Below, one piece after another: positions 41,101-51,863 of a stretch of DNA of 64,000 nt. Origin of the DNA: Dallia pectoralis (lineage: Eukaryota > Chordata > Actinopteri > Esociformes > Umbridae). The stretch's first letter is position 1. Each line of letters opens with the position of its first letter. The notes under the pieces were generated by a model, which saw nothing but the letters and a program-made list of their open reading frames with translations, did not search any database and was not told the origin of the DNA. Position numbers and translations under genes: made by a program. The stretch spans positions 4,776,362-4,840,361 of the forward strand of contig CM055756.1 in the NCBI GenBank assembly GCA_029465975.1. The letters run 5' to 3'.

Positions 41101-43168
41101 GAATCGCTATGTTACAATGTTGGTTCAGCTGAGCACAGCAGCAGAACATTTTACGGCAGAACTCATATCTGCTTCGTTAAAAACAGATTCACACTCTAAA
41201 TAATGCTACCCAGCTACTACAGCACCTAACTTTTTTGTGAAAGCATTCATCAATATTTTTGCAGCACAAGGTAAGTGGGGTGAAGAAGCTAGCAAGCTAA
41301 CCTTTGGCAAATTAAAGTGAGTTGTTATTTATAATGTCAATATTCAGTAATGCTGCTGAAAGAGGGTAATCACCGAAAAGAATGGCACTATTATTTACTT
41401 TTTTTGGATTAGCCTAATTTATGCTTTATGTAGATGATGACCTACAGTATGTAATGTTTTCAAATATTGTGACAGCACTCTGCGGTTAAACTACTTATAA
41501 GTTATCTAATTAGCTTTTATGAGATACATGACTAATCATTACAAGCAGAATCAGCTCTCAGACACAAGACAAGACGAGTTTTTTCATCTAATAAACACAT
41601 AGTGAATTATTAAATGTACAATTATGATTTAATTACAATTTTATCTATATATAGTATAAAACATAGGGGCTTAAACATAATTTAGGTAAAAAGTGAATCA
41701 TTACATTGTCTCCTTTAATGTGGACTTGTGGGTAGACAGGGTTATTTTCAGCTCTAACCCTCTGGCCAACAGACTGCCTTCACACTGTGACTAGTACATA
41801 CTGACAGTGACAAGCACAGTTGGATTTAGAACAGTGATAAGCCACTATAGTGAGGTATGTTCTAGGCCTGTACTTTAATCACTACTATTCACAGCCATTC
41901 TATTTCAACAAATGGATTTGTTATTTGCTTAACGGATCAATCAATGAGGTTTCTGTGAGCTGTATCATGTTTCAAACAAAAAGGCTGGCACTGGCTTCTA
42001 TTCAACACTATTCAACAGTCAATTGCAATTACATTTCATGGGAGACAAGAGCACAATCACAGTTTATGTGCTGCAAGGTGCTGTAAAACAAGAACACAAC
42101 GAATGTATATGCACAATTGCATATTCGTAATGTATTTAAATATTGCATATTCTAGCCATGCATGGTCGTATTGTTCGTATTGTTCAATCTCCAAAGGACA
42201 TCTCTAATGGTCATCTGAACTTTAAACCCAGCCATAGCACATTTGCACAATTGCATAGTCATACACATGGTCTCTCTCGTGTTGGTATAGTTAGTATTGT
42301 TAGTAATCGTCCTTCAATGTGCCCACTAATTGTTGCAGTAACGGGTCAAAACAAATTCCTTGTTCTGTAAACGGACTAGACCCAAAAAACAAGGACCCAA
42401 ATACTTTCTGATTCTGATTCAAAGAGTCTGCTGTGGTCAATGACCACATTTACAAACCAGAAGCAAAGACTGAATATGACTCTTTGAATCAGTGTCCAGT
42501 AGTCTGACCAGTGTAGGGACAGAGAACATCTTAACATATTCAATGCAAAACCCAACTCAAAGCAACATGTACATTCAGGCATTAAACATTTGAAACCAAA
42601 GGCGGGCCGAACACACACACACACAAAGGTATGTATTGCATTAACATGAAATTCTGAACTATTTTTATCAACTTTGTATATAAATTTATTGAATCAGAGA
42701 GGAGAGCCAGAACCAGGACCTATAACCAAGAATATACAGGTAGAAGTAACACCTGTGACATTTTGGTCTAAGCATCAGTACCTCAGTGATACTTACAAAC
42801 ATACATGCAGCCCCCCAATTGTGAGCAATAAAAACTAGAAAGCCATACGTGTCTGCACATGTACCACTAGGCAAATGTCTTTATCGTTACATTAAATTAG
42901 TTTATACCACTTTGCATGGTTGAAAGGCTTACATGGAGCCTTTGTAAAAGGGAAAATCCATGAGGCAAATGTTCTAGTAGTCTAACAATATATTGTTGTG
43001 ATGTGTTAACACTTTATTATGAGCCACTTAGGCCTTCTCGGCTAGTTACTCGTCTACTTTTTCAAACACCATGCAACACCAGGTCCACTTACTTTGTCCA
43101 TCGAACTTCCGGATTATGGTGTCCAAATATGTGTTCTGGAGAGCTACGTGACCGCGTCTCACCGGCAT
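6785..43168 (-). CDS. kcnh6: ERG-type voltage-gated potassium channel, complete, 16 exons (KCNH6-like)
   Basis: Pore-forming subunit of a rapid delayed-rectifier K+ channel in the plasma membrane; in zebrafish the kcnh6a product is the main cardiac ERG. Coding exons, 5' to 3': 43093-43168, 39236-39466, 36448-36600, 32030-32133, 31641-31935, 28583-28782, 13885-14310, 13321-13732, 12979-13178, 10702-10954, 9041-9234, 8831-8918, 8074-8349, 7705-7876, 7208-7418, 6785-7069. They sum to 3576 nt (1191 residues plus stop), all phases matching. Residues 1-135 are the PAS domain, beginning MPVRRGHVALQNTYLDTII. S1-S3 lie in exon 7, S4 (LLRLVRVARKLDR) near 508-520, the filter SVGFGN near 608-613, S6 with the drug-binding pair in SLMYASIF, cNBD about 715-830 and a coiled coil (ETRLELLQSQLHRLETRM) near 1015. 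KCNH6 is preferred over KCNH2/7 because of the PAS sequence (FLIANAQM, MQQPCTC, DVVPVKNEDG) and the dcaf7 neighbour. Confidence 0.95.
9700..9735. repeat. (GT)n microsatellite, kcnh6 intron 10
   Basis: Pure GT run of about 15 repeats, followed by purine-rich DNA. Confidence 0.95.
9822..10701 (-). repeat. 44-bp minisatellite abutting kcnh6 exon 10 donor
   Basis: About 20 copies of a 44-bp unit (plus strand: CCACCACCACTCTTCACCTC..., ending ACACAGTATAG) run up to the exon 10 border. Read on the minus strand, each unit resembles the junction itself: the exon end GTGGTGGCCATACTAG and intron start GTATGGAGACGGGTGGAGG line up with GTGGTGGCTATACTGTG / TAGGCAGACGGGTGGAGG. The array was probably seeded by the junction, with the donor itself degraded in the copies. 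Confidence 0.92.
11172..11412. mobile_element. Short Tc1-like inverted-repeat element (MITE-like), kcnh6 intron 9
   Basis: The left part reads AGAGTACACCCCTCACATTT and the right part ends with AATGAGGGGTGTACTCACTG, an inverted pair about 240 bp apart. I recognise the sequence as the terminal region of a common teleost Tc1-like family. No transposase remains. Confidence 0.7.
11413..11452. repeat. (TA)n microsatellite
   Basis: Alternating TA run immediately left of the hAT relic; a second TA run (12666-12688) lies immediately right of it. Confidence 0.95.
11453..12665 (+). mobile_element. hAT transposon, internally deleted, kcnh6 intron 9
   Basis: Ends are CAGTGTTG...CAACACTG, the hAT type, with TATATATA on both sides (an 8-bp duplication would fit, but the flanks are TA repeats, so this is weak). 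Subterminal zones are dense in GAAC/GTTC palindromes such as GAACGCGTTC and GAACTAGTTC. On the + strand, 11722-11925 encodes a BED-type zinc-finger stretch (TFLCKLCPPGF), which stops after a one-base frameshift just before NLKRHIELK. Near 12030-12170 a fragment reads NLVVQYIVGDLQPLSKVE, and near 12236-12290 the hAT dimerisation motif APVERLLSIGGLIFRNKK-like sequence remains. The DDE catalytic core is missing, so the element is non-autonomous. Confidence 0.85.
14551..14716 (+). mobile_element. LINE fragment, C-terminal end of a reverse-transcriptase protein
   Basis: A single frame reads TSSITTWYSAVSVKDKSRLQ followed by VIGCNLTSLRNLHTSR and AKIEADPSH. This matches the end of the RT-containing protein of L2/Rex-like fish LINEs (WYG...R..LQ...GC.LPSL..L...R...I..DPSHP). 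Only this part remains, in kcnh6 intron 6. Confidence 0.7.
15091..16074 (+). mobile_element. DNA transposon relic with THAP domain (P- or Kolobok-like)
   Basis: Ends carry an inverted repeat: left AATTGACCCTTCGCTAAGCC, right the inverse of AATTGACCCTTCTCTAAGCC. An inner pair, AAGCTTTCGAGC and GCTCGAAAGCTT, lies on both sides as well. No convincing target-site duplication was seen. The element is under 1 kb and encodes only a THAP fragment, so it is a deletion derivative. It sits in kcnh6 intron 6. Confidence 0.75.
15197..15403 (+). pseudogene. Truncated THAP zinc-finger fragment
   Basis: From an ATG at 15197 the frame reads MPTRCAYGLCKSDTRYPKKC, then PFPKPK, CGRPHSQLNVDRINKNTYVC and a stop. 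This is the DNA-binding THAP module of a transposase. The conserved tryptophan (expected in CLRWIKACG-like context) is replaced (CRALIKQCG) and the final C-x2-H is lost after VCSN, so the zinc site is broken. It belongs to the surrounding inverted-repeat element. Confidence 0.8.
17048..17237 (+). repeat. Dispersed teleost repeat, copy 1
   Basis: Contains ACAGCCAGAAGAAGACTG, TTTTTCCTAGCCACTATGC, TTAGGGTTTCAGGTTGGGC and ends with ATTTGATTGATTAC. I recognise this as a very common repeat in salmonid and related fish genomes. Related pieces occur at 20126-20185 and, inverted, at 48653-48760. Sequence from about 16200 may belong to a longer copy. Confidence 0.6.
17351..18831. mobile_element. Unassigned DNA transposon with 16-bp terminal inverted repeats
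   Basis: Both ends carry GGGCCATATTCTTCAA in inverted orientation, and an imperfect second block (AAATTCGTTCTTA-type) follows inside. AAT flanks both sides (17348-17350, 18832-18834), consistent with a 3-bp duplication. There is no recognisable transposase. The interior includes a GC-rich CCCGAACCCG-type stretch near 18090-18210 that looks like the end of a different, nested element. Confidence 0.75.
18055..18215 (-). mobile_element. Probable nested transposon terminus (CCCGAACCCG-rich)
   Basis: Repeated CCCGAACCCG/CGGGTTCGG blocks form an inverted, hairpin-capable stretch ending near TGCAGCTCTA. It resembles ends of some fish hAT elements. The other end is not identified, so the call is tentative. 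Confidence 0.4.
20126..20185 (+). repeat. Dispersed teleost repeat, fragment
   Basis: Contains CAGCCAGAAGAGGACTGGCC and CTCAGAGCCTGAGTCC, the same family as 17048-17237. Confidence 0.55.
20452..20507 (+). repeat. Dispersed repeat tail
   Basis: Reads TGTAAGTTGCTCTGTATAAA followed by ATATGTTAAATGACAAAAAT, a decayed copy of a tail found at the end of many fish retroelements. Confidence 0.5.
21096..21942. repeat. 20-bp minisatellite, ~42 copies, kcnh6 intron 6
   Basis: The unit is TGACATCAGCACGAACAACA in strict 20-bp register. Variants (TGACAACAGC, GCGAACAACA) occur in blocks, as expected of unequal exchange or slippage. Confidence 0.98.
22588..24076. repeat. 15/16-bp minisatellite with an AGATCT core, ~95 copies
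   Basis: Unit GTAGATCTAGTAGGG with one more or one fewer G. The first ~15 units are more diverged (GTAGGCATAGATCT). Almost every unit contains the palindrome AGATCT. Lies in kcnh6 intron 6. Confidence 0.98.
24447..24775. mobile_element. hAT-like transposon remnant
   Basis: Begins TATGGATGCACCGATCC and carries repeated TATCGGAATC/ATCGGTCCGATA blocks, with a second cluster (GGTATCGGATTAGTATCGAT) near 24728. Fish hAT ends with GATGCACCGATCC are common. No protein remains and the right end is not clear. Confidence 0.55.
24965..25675. repeat. 12-bp minisatellite (AGAGAGACAGTC family)
   Basis: Short units AGAGAGACAGTC, AGAGAGACAGGC, AGAGACAGCCGG and similar form an almost purine-only + strand for ~700 bp in kcnh6 intron 6. 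Open frames of ~90-140 codons across it are a product of the 12-bp period, not genes. Confidence 0.95.
26427..27245 (+). mobile_element. Degenerate Tc1-like transposon, kcnh6 intron 6
   Basis: Starts with CAGTGCATCTTGC after a TA. Transposase remnants in the + direction are recognisable at DNA level: GCCATCCGGCCAAACTAAATG (cf. 5670 region), TGCCTGAATGCCAA, ACCATCCATCACC, and GAACCTTGTCTGTGGGGAGA near the end. Many frame breaks are present. The right terminus was not found. A tandem array (26799-27025) has expanded inside it. Confidence 0.7.
26799..27025. repeat. ~41-bp tandem repeat inside the Tc1 relic
   Basis: About five copies of CTCAGCGTCTGGTACTGGAA followed by GAATCAAGTTATGGAATGCTT. The seed is transposase-derived sequence (the GGTACTGG...GGAATG part of the element). 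Confidence 0.9.
28116..28252. repeat. 33-bp tandem repeat, 4 copies
   Basis: Unit CACGCAGGCAGCATGTATAG plus AACATGTTATCTA, in kcnh6 intron 6 about 330 bp beyond exon 6. Confidence 0.95.
28389..28610 (-). repeat. Minisatellite made of kcnh6 exon 6 3' end plus splice donor
   Basis: On the minus strand the exon 6 end and donor (CAG|GTGAGAAGG at 28583/28582) begin a tandem array of 17-28-bp units. Each unit repeats CAG|GTGAG. Plus-strand CTCACCTG occurs nine times (28389, 28415, 28432, 28449, 28472, 28498, 28524, 28550, 28578). The last 26 coding bases of exon 6 are themselves the first unit. This adds three residues (HVT) to the usual VTEKVTQ sequence at the exon junction. Confidence 0.93.
30118..31531. 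repeat. 38-bp minisatellite with 190-bp higher-order repeat, kcnh6 intron 5
   Basis: Unit GTTTATCCAGCTGTGACCTA + TAGCAGGTTGGTCCAGTG, about 36 copies. Two variant sites (ACCTATAG/ACCAACAG and GTGGTTTATC/GTAGTTTATT) recur in a fixed order every five units. The GTAGTTTATT variant occurs at 30447, 30637, 30823, 31013 and 31203. Confidence 0.97.
31557..31640. repeat. (CA)n microsatellite at kcnh6 exon 5 donor
   Basis: Interrupted CA run that begins inside the exon 5 5' splice site. The minus strand reads GTGAGTGTGTGTGTTTGTG directly after the last coding base. Confidence 0.95.
32774..34760. repeat. 47-bp minisatellite, ~42 copies, kcnh6 intron 3
   Basis: Unit TGGATAGATCCTAGTAATGA + CACAGTCTGGTTCTGCATCT + CCTGTTT. 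Main variants are TTTGGATAG, TATGGATAG and TATAGGTAG. Two truncated units occur near 33181 and 33722. Confidence 0.98.
35300..35510. repeat. ~63-bp tandem repeat, 3 copies
   Basis: Unit begins AAGACCTGGAAGTTCTAAAG and includes CCAGGTTCTAAAGACCTGAA; the third copy is diverged. kcnh6 intron 3. Confidence 0.85.
38097..38147. repeat. (CA)n microsatellite, kcnh6 intron 2
   Basis: About 24 CA repeats. Confidence 0.95.
38935..39095 (+). mobile_element. Tc1-like terminal repeat, solo
   Basis: GTTCAAAAGTCTGCGGTCAC, AATACAATGTAGACATTGTT, AACGTTGTAAATG and TTTTTATGGAATATCTATGT appear in the order of the long terminal repeat of a familiar salmonid-type Tc1 family. No transposase follows. Located just upstream (in gene sense, downstream) of kcnh6 exon 2. 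Confidence 0.7.
39955..40670 (+). mobile_element. LINE reverse-transcriptase remnant, kcnh6 intron 1
   Basis: Near 39962 the frame reads IDLSKVFDTTDP (RT motif DLSKAFDTVDH). Near 40622 it reads NPILFKFTINDLE (motif LGPILFxxYINDL). Both are in the same direction and spaced as in an RT domain, with stops and frameshifts between. Family is probably Rex/L2-like. Confidence 0.6.
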
Positions 43169-44879
<1,711 letters not shown>

Positions 44880-45289
44880 ACAAATTGAACTTTAAAGATC
44901 TGGATGACATATTGAAGACATTTATATACATTTGTAGAACAGATGATCTAACGGACTCCAGTGCAAGTGTAGCCTACTGCAAGTGAATTGGTGAGTCTGG
45001 CTTGCTGCTTTTTTAGCAAACACTCACCTCTGTGTTTTACTTCTGTAAAATAGTTTGTTTATCAGCATCCACAAACAACAAGGTTATGGTGTCACGAATT
45101 ATGACACGCACTGTAGATATCAAAAGTTTACTAAACATTTTGTTTTTTGTTTATGTAAAGGCTGATATCATGTTGGATCATCTCAGACCGTCTATTCACC
45201 AAGACAAGATCTTGGATTCAACTATATTTTATTGAAAAACAAGTGGATGACTATCTGGGAAAAGTCATAAAGAATGTCAATGTCTTGGT

Positions 45290-45905
45290 TACACAGGTGT
45301 GTTGGCATTCGCACTCCGCACAAATAATATGTGGTAGCACATTTGCTTGGTTTACAGGAGTAAGAGGTTTGCATAGATCTCTATCAACCTTGCACACCTG
45401 GATTTTGCATTTTATCAAATTCTATTATACAATTATTATAAAAACAAAAACTTTAATGCCTGTATACATTTGTGTAGAAGACCTAGTCTATCATGTTGGA
45501 ATTCGTGTTATGAGCCGATGAGACCAATAAATATTGGATTGAGGTCCTGGATCTTACTGGTAAATTCAAGAACCTTGGTGTTCTTCGCACGCTATTTCTT
45601 GGTTGGTCTGTGTGCTTGGGGATGTTGTTATGTTAAAAGGTTAAATTCTTTTTTGACTTTAGCATCCTGTTTTCCTGCTAAATATCATGATAATTGGACC
45701 TATTCCCGACCAGTGCTTTTATCCCTGCTAAAGAGAAAAAGCCCCAAAGCATGGTGCTGCAACTGCACTTTTACGAAAGGTACTGTGTTCTGTAGGGGAT
45801 GAGTTGTGTTGGTTTTGTGCAAAACATATCTATTTGAAATAAAGGCCAAATGTTTATACCTTGGTCTCACCAGACCGTAACAAGGTTTTAGATTAAAAGT
45901 GTCTT
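45290..45905 (-). mobile_element. Degenerate Tc1-like transposon (transposase on - strand)
   Basis: Plus-strand landmarks are reverse-complement transposase: TTGCACACCTGGATTTTG, TTGGATTGAGGTCCTGGATC, AAAGCCCCAAAGCATGGTGC and CTTGGTCTCACCAGACC. They occur in the order expected for a reversed Tc1-like coding region. Termini were not resolved. Confidence 0.65.
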
Positions 45906-46062
45906 CTTACCAAATAGTACACTAGCTTGGATTATTTTTTTTCTTATTTTTTAAAAATGGTTTCAAACTTGCCGTCCTACTGAAAAGCTTAAAGTGGAGA
46001 ATCTGGAGAATATCTGCAATGGTTAATAAATGCAAGGAGTGCTCTGTTTGAGCCAGAAATTC

Positions 46063-47775
46063 CTGTAGCTTCATTAAGGTTGGTACATGTAGCTTCATTA
46101 AGGTTGGCACATGCAGCTTCTTTAAGGTTGGCACATGCAGCTTCATTAAGGTTGGTACATGCAGCTTCATTAAGGTTGGTACATGCAGCTTCATTAAGGT
46201 TGGTACATGTAGCTTCATTAAGGTTGGCACATGCAGCTTCATTAAAGTTGGCACATGCAGCTTCTTTAAGGTTGGTACATGTAGCTTCATTAAGGTTGGC
46301 ACATGCAGCTTCTCTAAGGTTGGCACATGCAGCTTCATTAAGGTTGGTACATGTAGCTTCATTAAGGTTGGTACATGTAGCTTCATTAAGGTTGGCACAT
46401 GCAGCTTCTTTAAGGTTGGTACATGTAGCTTCATTAAGGTTGGTACATGTAGCTTCATTAAGGTTGGCACATGCAGCTTCTTTAAGGTTGGTACATGTAG
46501 CTTCATTAAGGTTGGTACATGTAGCTTCATTAAAGTTGGCACATGCAGCTTCATTAAGGTTGGCACATGCAGCTTCATTAAGGTTGGCACATGCAGCTTC
46601 ATTAAGGTTGGTACATGCAGCTTCATTAAGGTTGGTACATGCAGCTTCATTAAGGTTGGCACATGCAGCTTCATTAAGGTTGGTACATGCAGCTTCATTA
46701 AGGTTGGTACATGCAGCGTCATTAAGGTTGGCACATGCAGCTTCATTAAGGTTGGTACATGTAGCTTCATTAAGGTTGGTACATGCAGCTTCTTTAAGGT
46801 TGGCACATGCAGCTTCTTTAAGGTTGGCACATGCAGCTTCATTAAGGTTGGTACATGCAGCTTCATTAAGGTTGGTACATGTAGCTTCATTAAGGTTGGT
46901 ACATGCAGCTTCATTAAGGTTGGCACATGCAGCTTCATTAAGGTTGGCACATGCAGCTTCATTAAGGTTGGTACATGCAGCTTTATTAAGGTTGGCACAT
47001 GCAGCCTCTTTAAGGTTGGTACATGCAGCTTCATTAAGGTTGGCACATGCAGCTTCATTAAGGTTGGTACATGCAGCTTCATTAAGGTTGGTACATGCAG
47101 CTTTATTAAGGTTGGCACATGCAGCCTCTTTAAGGTTGGTACATGCAGCTTCATTAAGGTTGGCACATGCAGCTTCATTAAGGTTGGTACATGCAGCTTT
47201 ATTAAGGTTGGTACATGCAGATTCTTTAAGGTTGGTACATGCAGCTTCATTAAGGTTGGTACATGTAGCTTCATTAAGGTTGGTACATGCAGCTTCATTT
47301 AGGTTGGTACATGTAGCTTCATTAAGGTTGGTACATGTAGCTTCATTAAGGTTTGCACATGCAGCTTCTTTGAGGTTGGCACATGCAGCTTCTTTAAGGT
47401 TGGCACATGCAGCTTCTTTAAGGTTGGCACATGCAGCTTCTTTAAGGTTGGCACATGCAGCTTCATTAAGGTTGGTACATGCAGATTCTTTAAGGTTGGT
47501 ACATGCAGCTTCATTAAGGTTGGTACATGTAGCTTCATTAAGGTTGGTACATGCAGCTTCATTAAGGTTGGTACATGCAGATTCTTTAAGGTTGGTACAT
47601 GCAGCTTCATTAAGGTTGGTACATGTAGCTTCATTAAGGTTGGTACATGCAGCTTCATTAAGGTTGGCACATGCAGCTTCTTTAAGGTTGGTACATGCAG
47701 CTTCTTTAAGGTTGGCACATGCAGCTTCTTTAAGGTTGGCACATGCAGCTTCATTAAGGTTGGCACATGCAGTTC
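46063..47775. repeat. 24-bp satellite, ~71 copies
   Basis: Unit CTTCATTAAGGTTGGTACAT + GCAG, with few variant sites (GGTACATG/GGCACATG, GCAGC/GTAGC, CATTAAGG/CTTTAAGG). Since 24 is a multiple of three and the unit lacks stops in several frames, open frames up to ~600 codons exist on both strands. They have no start context, splice signals or family resemblance. Confidence 0.98.
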
Positions 47776-50342
47776 TACTTGTTAGCCTCCCTGATTCACC
47801 TTGCTCTAAGGACAATTTCGGAGGAACATCCTGATTATTGCATTGTCCTGTGGTGCCGTCTTCTTCTCTACTTCTTAAACATCATCCCCCATTCATGATA
47901 CATGCTCTGCCTGCAAAAGTATTTATATCTCTCCTGAGTTATACTGTTCAACATAATGATCCCATAGATCTTTTGTTAGCTCCATTTGGGACATCTCTAG
48001 CTTTGCAGTATGTATCCATGAAGCTTTAAGGAAATGCTAGAGTACTGATGGATCATGGCTGAACTGAATGCTAGCTGTCTGTGCCCTTACTCTCCTAAGT
48101 TAGTGTGGTAGGTATGTTCCTTAGATGTGGATGGTATGGAGGTGCTGGTGCTGGCTGAGGGAGTCTGAATGCACATACAAGTAGCAGGCAATATAATATT
48201 GGTGTCGAGGAGTTGCTTGGCCACAGTGGACGTTCAAATACTCCTACTCCTAAAAGCTCCTTGTATAGAGCCAGTCATATTCTACACTCAAGGTTTACTT
48301 GGCTGCAATTTCCGTGTCTCGTGTGGGAATTGATGTGGCAACCCCAGGGTCACATTCCTTAGTGGTGCGATTCTTGGGACTTGGCTCTGGCTCTGATTCT
48401 GGACACACTCTGGGTCTGTGGATCGTACAGTCTTTTTTCCCCAAGCCCCAGTCTTAGAAAAACATGTGGGTGAACAGTACACCCATACTCACATTTGTGG
48501 GCCAGTGTGTGTGTTTCACACATACATGGACCGGACCCAAGGGTCCAACCAGCACCTTTTCTTCTTTTCTATGAGAGCAAAAGGAAAATGCCAAAATGTG
48601 TGAGACCTTGATTGCACTAAGAGAAGGGAAATTACAGACACGCCCACACTTAATTAATCAATCAATCAAAAATATTTTATCAAGCCCTTATTACAACAAA
48701 GTTGTCTCAAAGTGCTTTCACAAACACACAGCCTGAATCCGACAGAGCACACATCAACAAGTTGATACACAGCGGCCAGGAAGAACTCACTGATGGGTTG
48801 AATGTAGGAAGAAACGTAAAGAGGAACCAGATTATTAAGCTGTTGTCTTATAAAAGCTCGACAACAGCTCAGAACGGTGGTACAATAGGCTTTCTCTGGT
48901 AACCAGCACATGAGGCATTTGAGGATAATGTGATAGCAGATAAGGCAGCAATGGCAACCCAGAAAGAAGAGGAAGATGTGGAAGTGCGACAGAAAGGTCA
49001 AGGAATGTTGTTCCAGTCACTTCTAGGTCACTTAAGGTCAAATATGTTTTGTGCTTTTTAGCAAGTTGACTAACTGCTTGTGTAAATTGGTCTGGATAAG
49101 ATCCTCAGCCGAATGTATACAATAGTAGAAGCTACTGTAAATGGTAGTCTGGTGAAGTGGGGTGTAATGCTAAGATTACATAGCAGAATGGCAAACCCAG
49201 AAATTGCAACATGAGTGTGAGAGGTGAGAAGGCCATCACACAAATATTAGAGGAAGATCAGTTGATACCTGATAAGTGAAAGGAAGAATGGGTTTGTGTT
49301 GACAAGGCTGAGGATGGGTCATTGTAAATTGATCAAGGGCTACATTTGTTGTTGTTTTAAAGCCTCTTCATGGCTGATTGTGTGAACATTCTTGTTTTTT
49401 TGACAGTTACTTACGTTTGCATAATTTTAATGTGAATGTATACCACATTTTCCACTAATTCCACTATCACAAAAATGAAAATGGCTATGACAGTTATTTT
49501 CTTTACTCTAATACAGATGAGCAATTACATCGGAGAGGTTTGACTGAGACTTTCCACATGCGAGGAATCATGCATCACAGACATTTTCAAAATGTTAATT
49601 ACAGCTAAAGAAAAACAAAAAGATCTTCTAAATGTGAGACAGAGTTTGCTCCAGAAAGTGAGGCAGAAACTGTATTTGATTGAAAGGTTTTCTGCACCAT
49701 TACAAACTTTTGCGGACAATCTGCCTTTGGTTAAAATTTCATGGAAGTAAAATTCGTTGCATAGTTTTTTTATATATTGACGTATCACAGCTATATCACA
49801 TAACACCAAACCAAATATAGAGCAGCTTACATGGCCCCATTGTGTTGTGTTTTCTACTTTTCAATAGGAAAAACCCTCAACCGTCACGTTAGATTTAAAT
49901 GTTCCTTCAATGACTTTCTGCACCGGAAGTAAAACAGGAAATAACAAACCTTCAAGAGATAATTTTGTATTTGGGTATCAGAAATGACTAACACTGAAAT
50001 TTATTTTGGTGTAGCCCAGTAACCACCTACCGATTTTAAGACAAACAAATGACAGGAAAAATAAAGTAGCGCTTTTTCAGAATACCATAGACATGACCCA
50101 AATCTTGCTGTCAAACCAGTTGAATTTATTAATCACCAAAACCATGGACTGCTGCTCCTTGTCTCTGATGTATTTGGCAACACTGCTTTGTTGTTTCAAG
50201 GAAAATCCACAGAAAAGTATGTCGAAAATATGTTAATAACATATTGTTCGTAACCATTAACATAAACGGTTGTTACTAATAAACGGTTGTTACTAATACA
50301 CACACACACACACACACATGCCCATATGTGATAGCACCGTAT
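47776..50342. other. Intergenic, mostly unannotated
   Basis: Apart from the inverted dispersed repeat at 48653-48760, no gene, transposon end or array is seen. Confidence 0.4.
48653..48760 (-). repeat. Dispersed teleost repeat, inverted copy
   Basis: Starts AATCAATCAATCAAAAATAT and continues CAAGCCCTTATTACAAC and GTCTCAAAGTGCTTTCACA, the reverse orientation of the 17048-17237 family (which ends GGGCTTCATAAAATCCATTT). Confidence 0.55.
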
Positions 50343-51245
50343 AGGACAAATGCATGTGTGTGTGTGTGTGTATATGGGTGTGTGTGTATATGAGTGTGTG
50401 TGTATATGGGTGTGTGTGTATATGGGTATGTGTGTATATGAGTGTGTGTGTATATGGGTGTGTGTGTATATGGGTGTGTGTGTTTATGGGTGTGTGTATA
50501 TGGGTGTGTGTATATGGGTGTGTGTATATGGGTGTGTGTGTGTGTATATGGGTGTGTGTGTATATGGGTGTATGTATATGGGTGTGTGTATATGGGTGCG
50601 TGTGTATATGGGTGTGTGTGTATATGAGTGTGTGTGTATATGGGTGTGTGTATATTTGTGTGTATATGCGTGTGTGTATATGGGTGTGTGTGTATATGGG
50701 TGTGTGTGTGTGTGTGTAAATGGGTGTGTGTATATGGGTGTGTGTGTATATGGGTGTGTGTATATGGGTGTGTGTGTATATGGGTGTGTGTATATTTGTG
50801 TGTATATGCGTGTGTGTATATGGGTGTGTGTGTATATGGGTGTGTGTGTGTGTGTGTGTGTATGGGTGTGTGTGTATATGGGTGTGTGTGTATATGGGTG
50901 TGTGTATATGGGTGTGTGTATATGGGTGTGTGTGTATATGGGTGTGTGTATATGGGTGTGTGTATATGGGTGTGTGTATATTTGTGTGTGTGTGTGTGTA
51001 TATGGGTGTGTGTGTATATGGGTGTGTGTGTGTGTGTGTGTATGGGTGTGTGTGTGTGTGTATATGGGTGTGTGTGTGTGTGTGTGTGTGTATGGGTGTG
51101 TGTATATGGGTGTGTGTGTATATGGGGGTGTGTGTGTGTATGGGTGTGTATGGGTGTGTGTGTATATGGGTGTGTGTGTGTGTGTTTATGGGTGTGTGTG
51201 TATATGGGTGTGTGTATACGGGTGTGTGTGTATATGGGTGGTTGT
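50343..51245. repeat. (TATGGGTGTGTG)n-type microsatellite/minisatellite
   Basis: About 900 bp of GTGTGTGTATATGGGTGTG-like units of 12-16 bp. Frames reading YMGVCVY repeats are artefacts of the repeat. Confidence 0.97.
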
Positions 51246-51863
51246 TTATGTGTTCCTACGTCACAGGATATTTTTTTTCTTCAGATCTAACAGAGAGTTA
51301 CCTCTGGGTGATGGTGAAGAGCAGAAGAGGGAGCGAGATTAACACGGTTGTTCTGGGTTCTGTCTCAATGGGCTTGATGAAATGAGGGCTAAAATTAACC
51401 AACAAGCACACATGCCTCCCCGAGACCCATTGGTGAGAGAACAGAGTAGGGCAGGAATGTATGGTGAACAGGACAGAAGACAACGAGGTCAAGAGGAGAA
51501 AGGTGCTGGCTGGCACATAGTGCTATAGCACGTGTGTGATATAACCAGAACATACCCTGTGTACCAGACCTTTCAAAATACCAAAAAGACAAATTAATTT
51601 GTCAATTTCTGATAAAAATCAATGTTGAATTAAGGTATTCAAATGTATAGATTTTGATATATATATAAATCACAAATACACATCTACTGAATTTTTTTTA
51701 ATGGTATCTGAATACATTCCTTGGAAAGGGATTTATATATTTTTTCTTTGATCGCTTCCACCAAACGTCCTGGTCTGTATTAAATTACTGATGATTGTGA
51801 TCTGTAGATAAAGTATGTGTAAAATAATTGTTCCACTTATAATAAGGTCTACTGAGAACATAC

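Noticed and set aside
45922..47834. Open frames up to 608 codons on both strands
   Set aside because: The 24-bp satellite period is a multiple of three and lacks stops; no start context, domains or splice signals.
50350..51385. Open frames of 120-330 codons rich in Tyr-Met-Gly-Val-Cys
   Set aside because: Translation of the TATGGGTGTGTG repeat tract.
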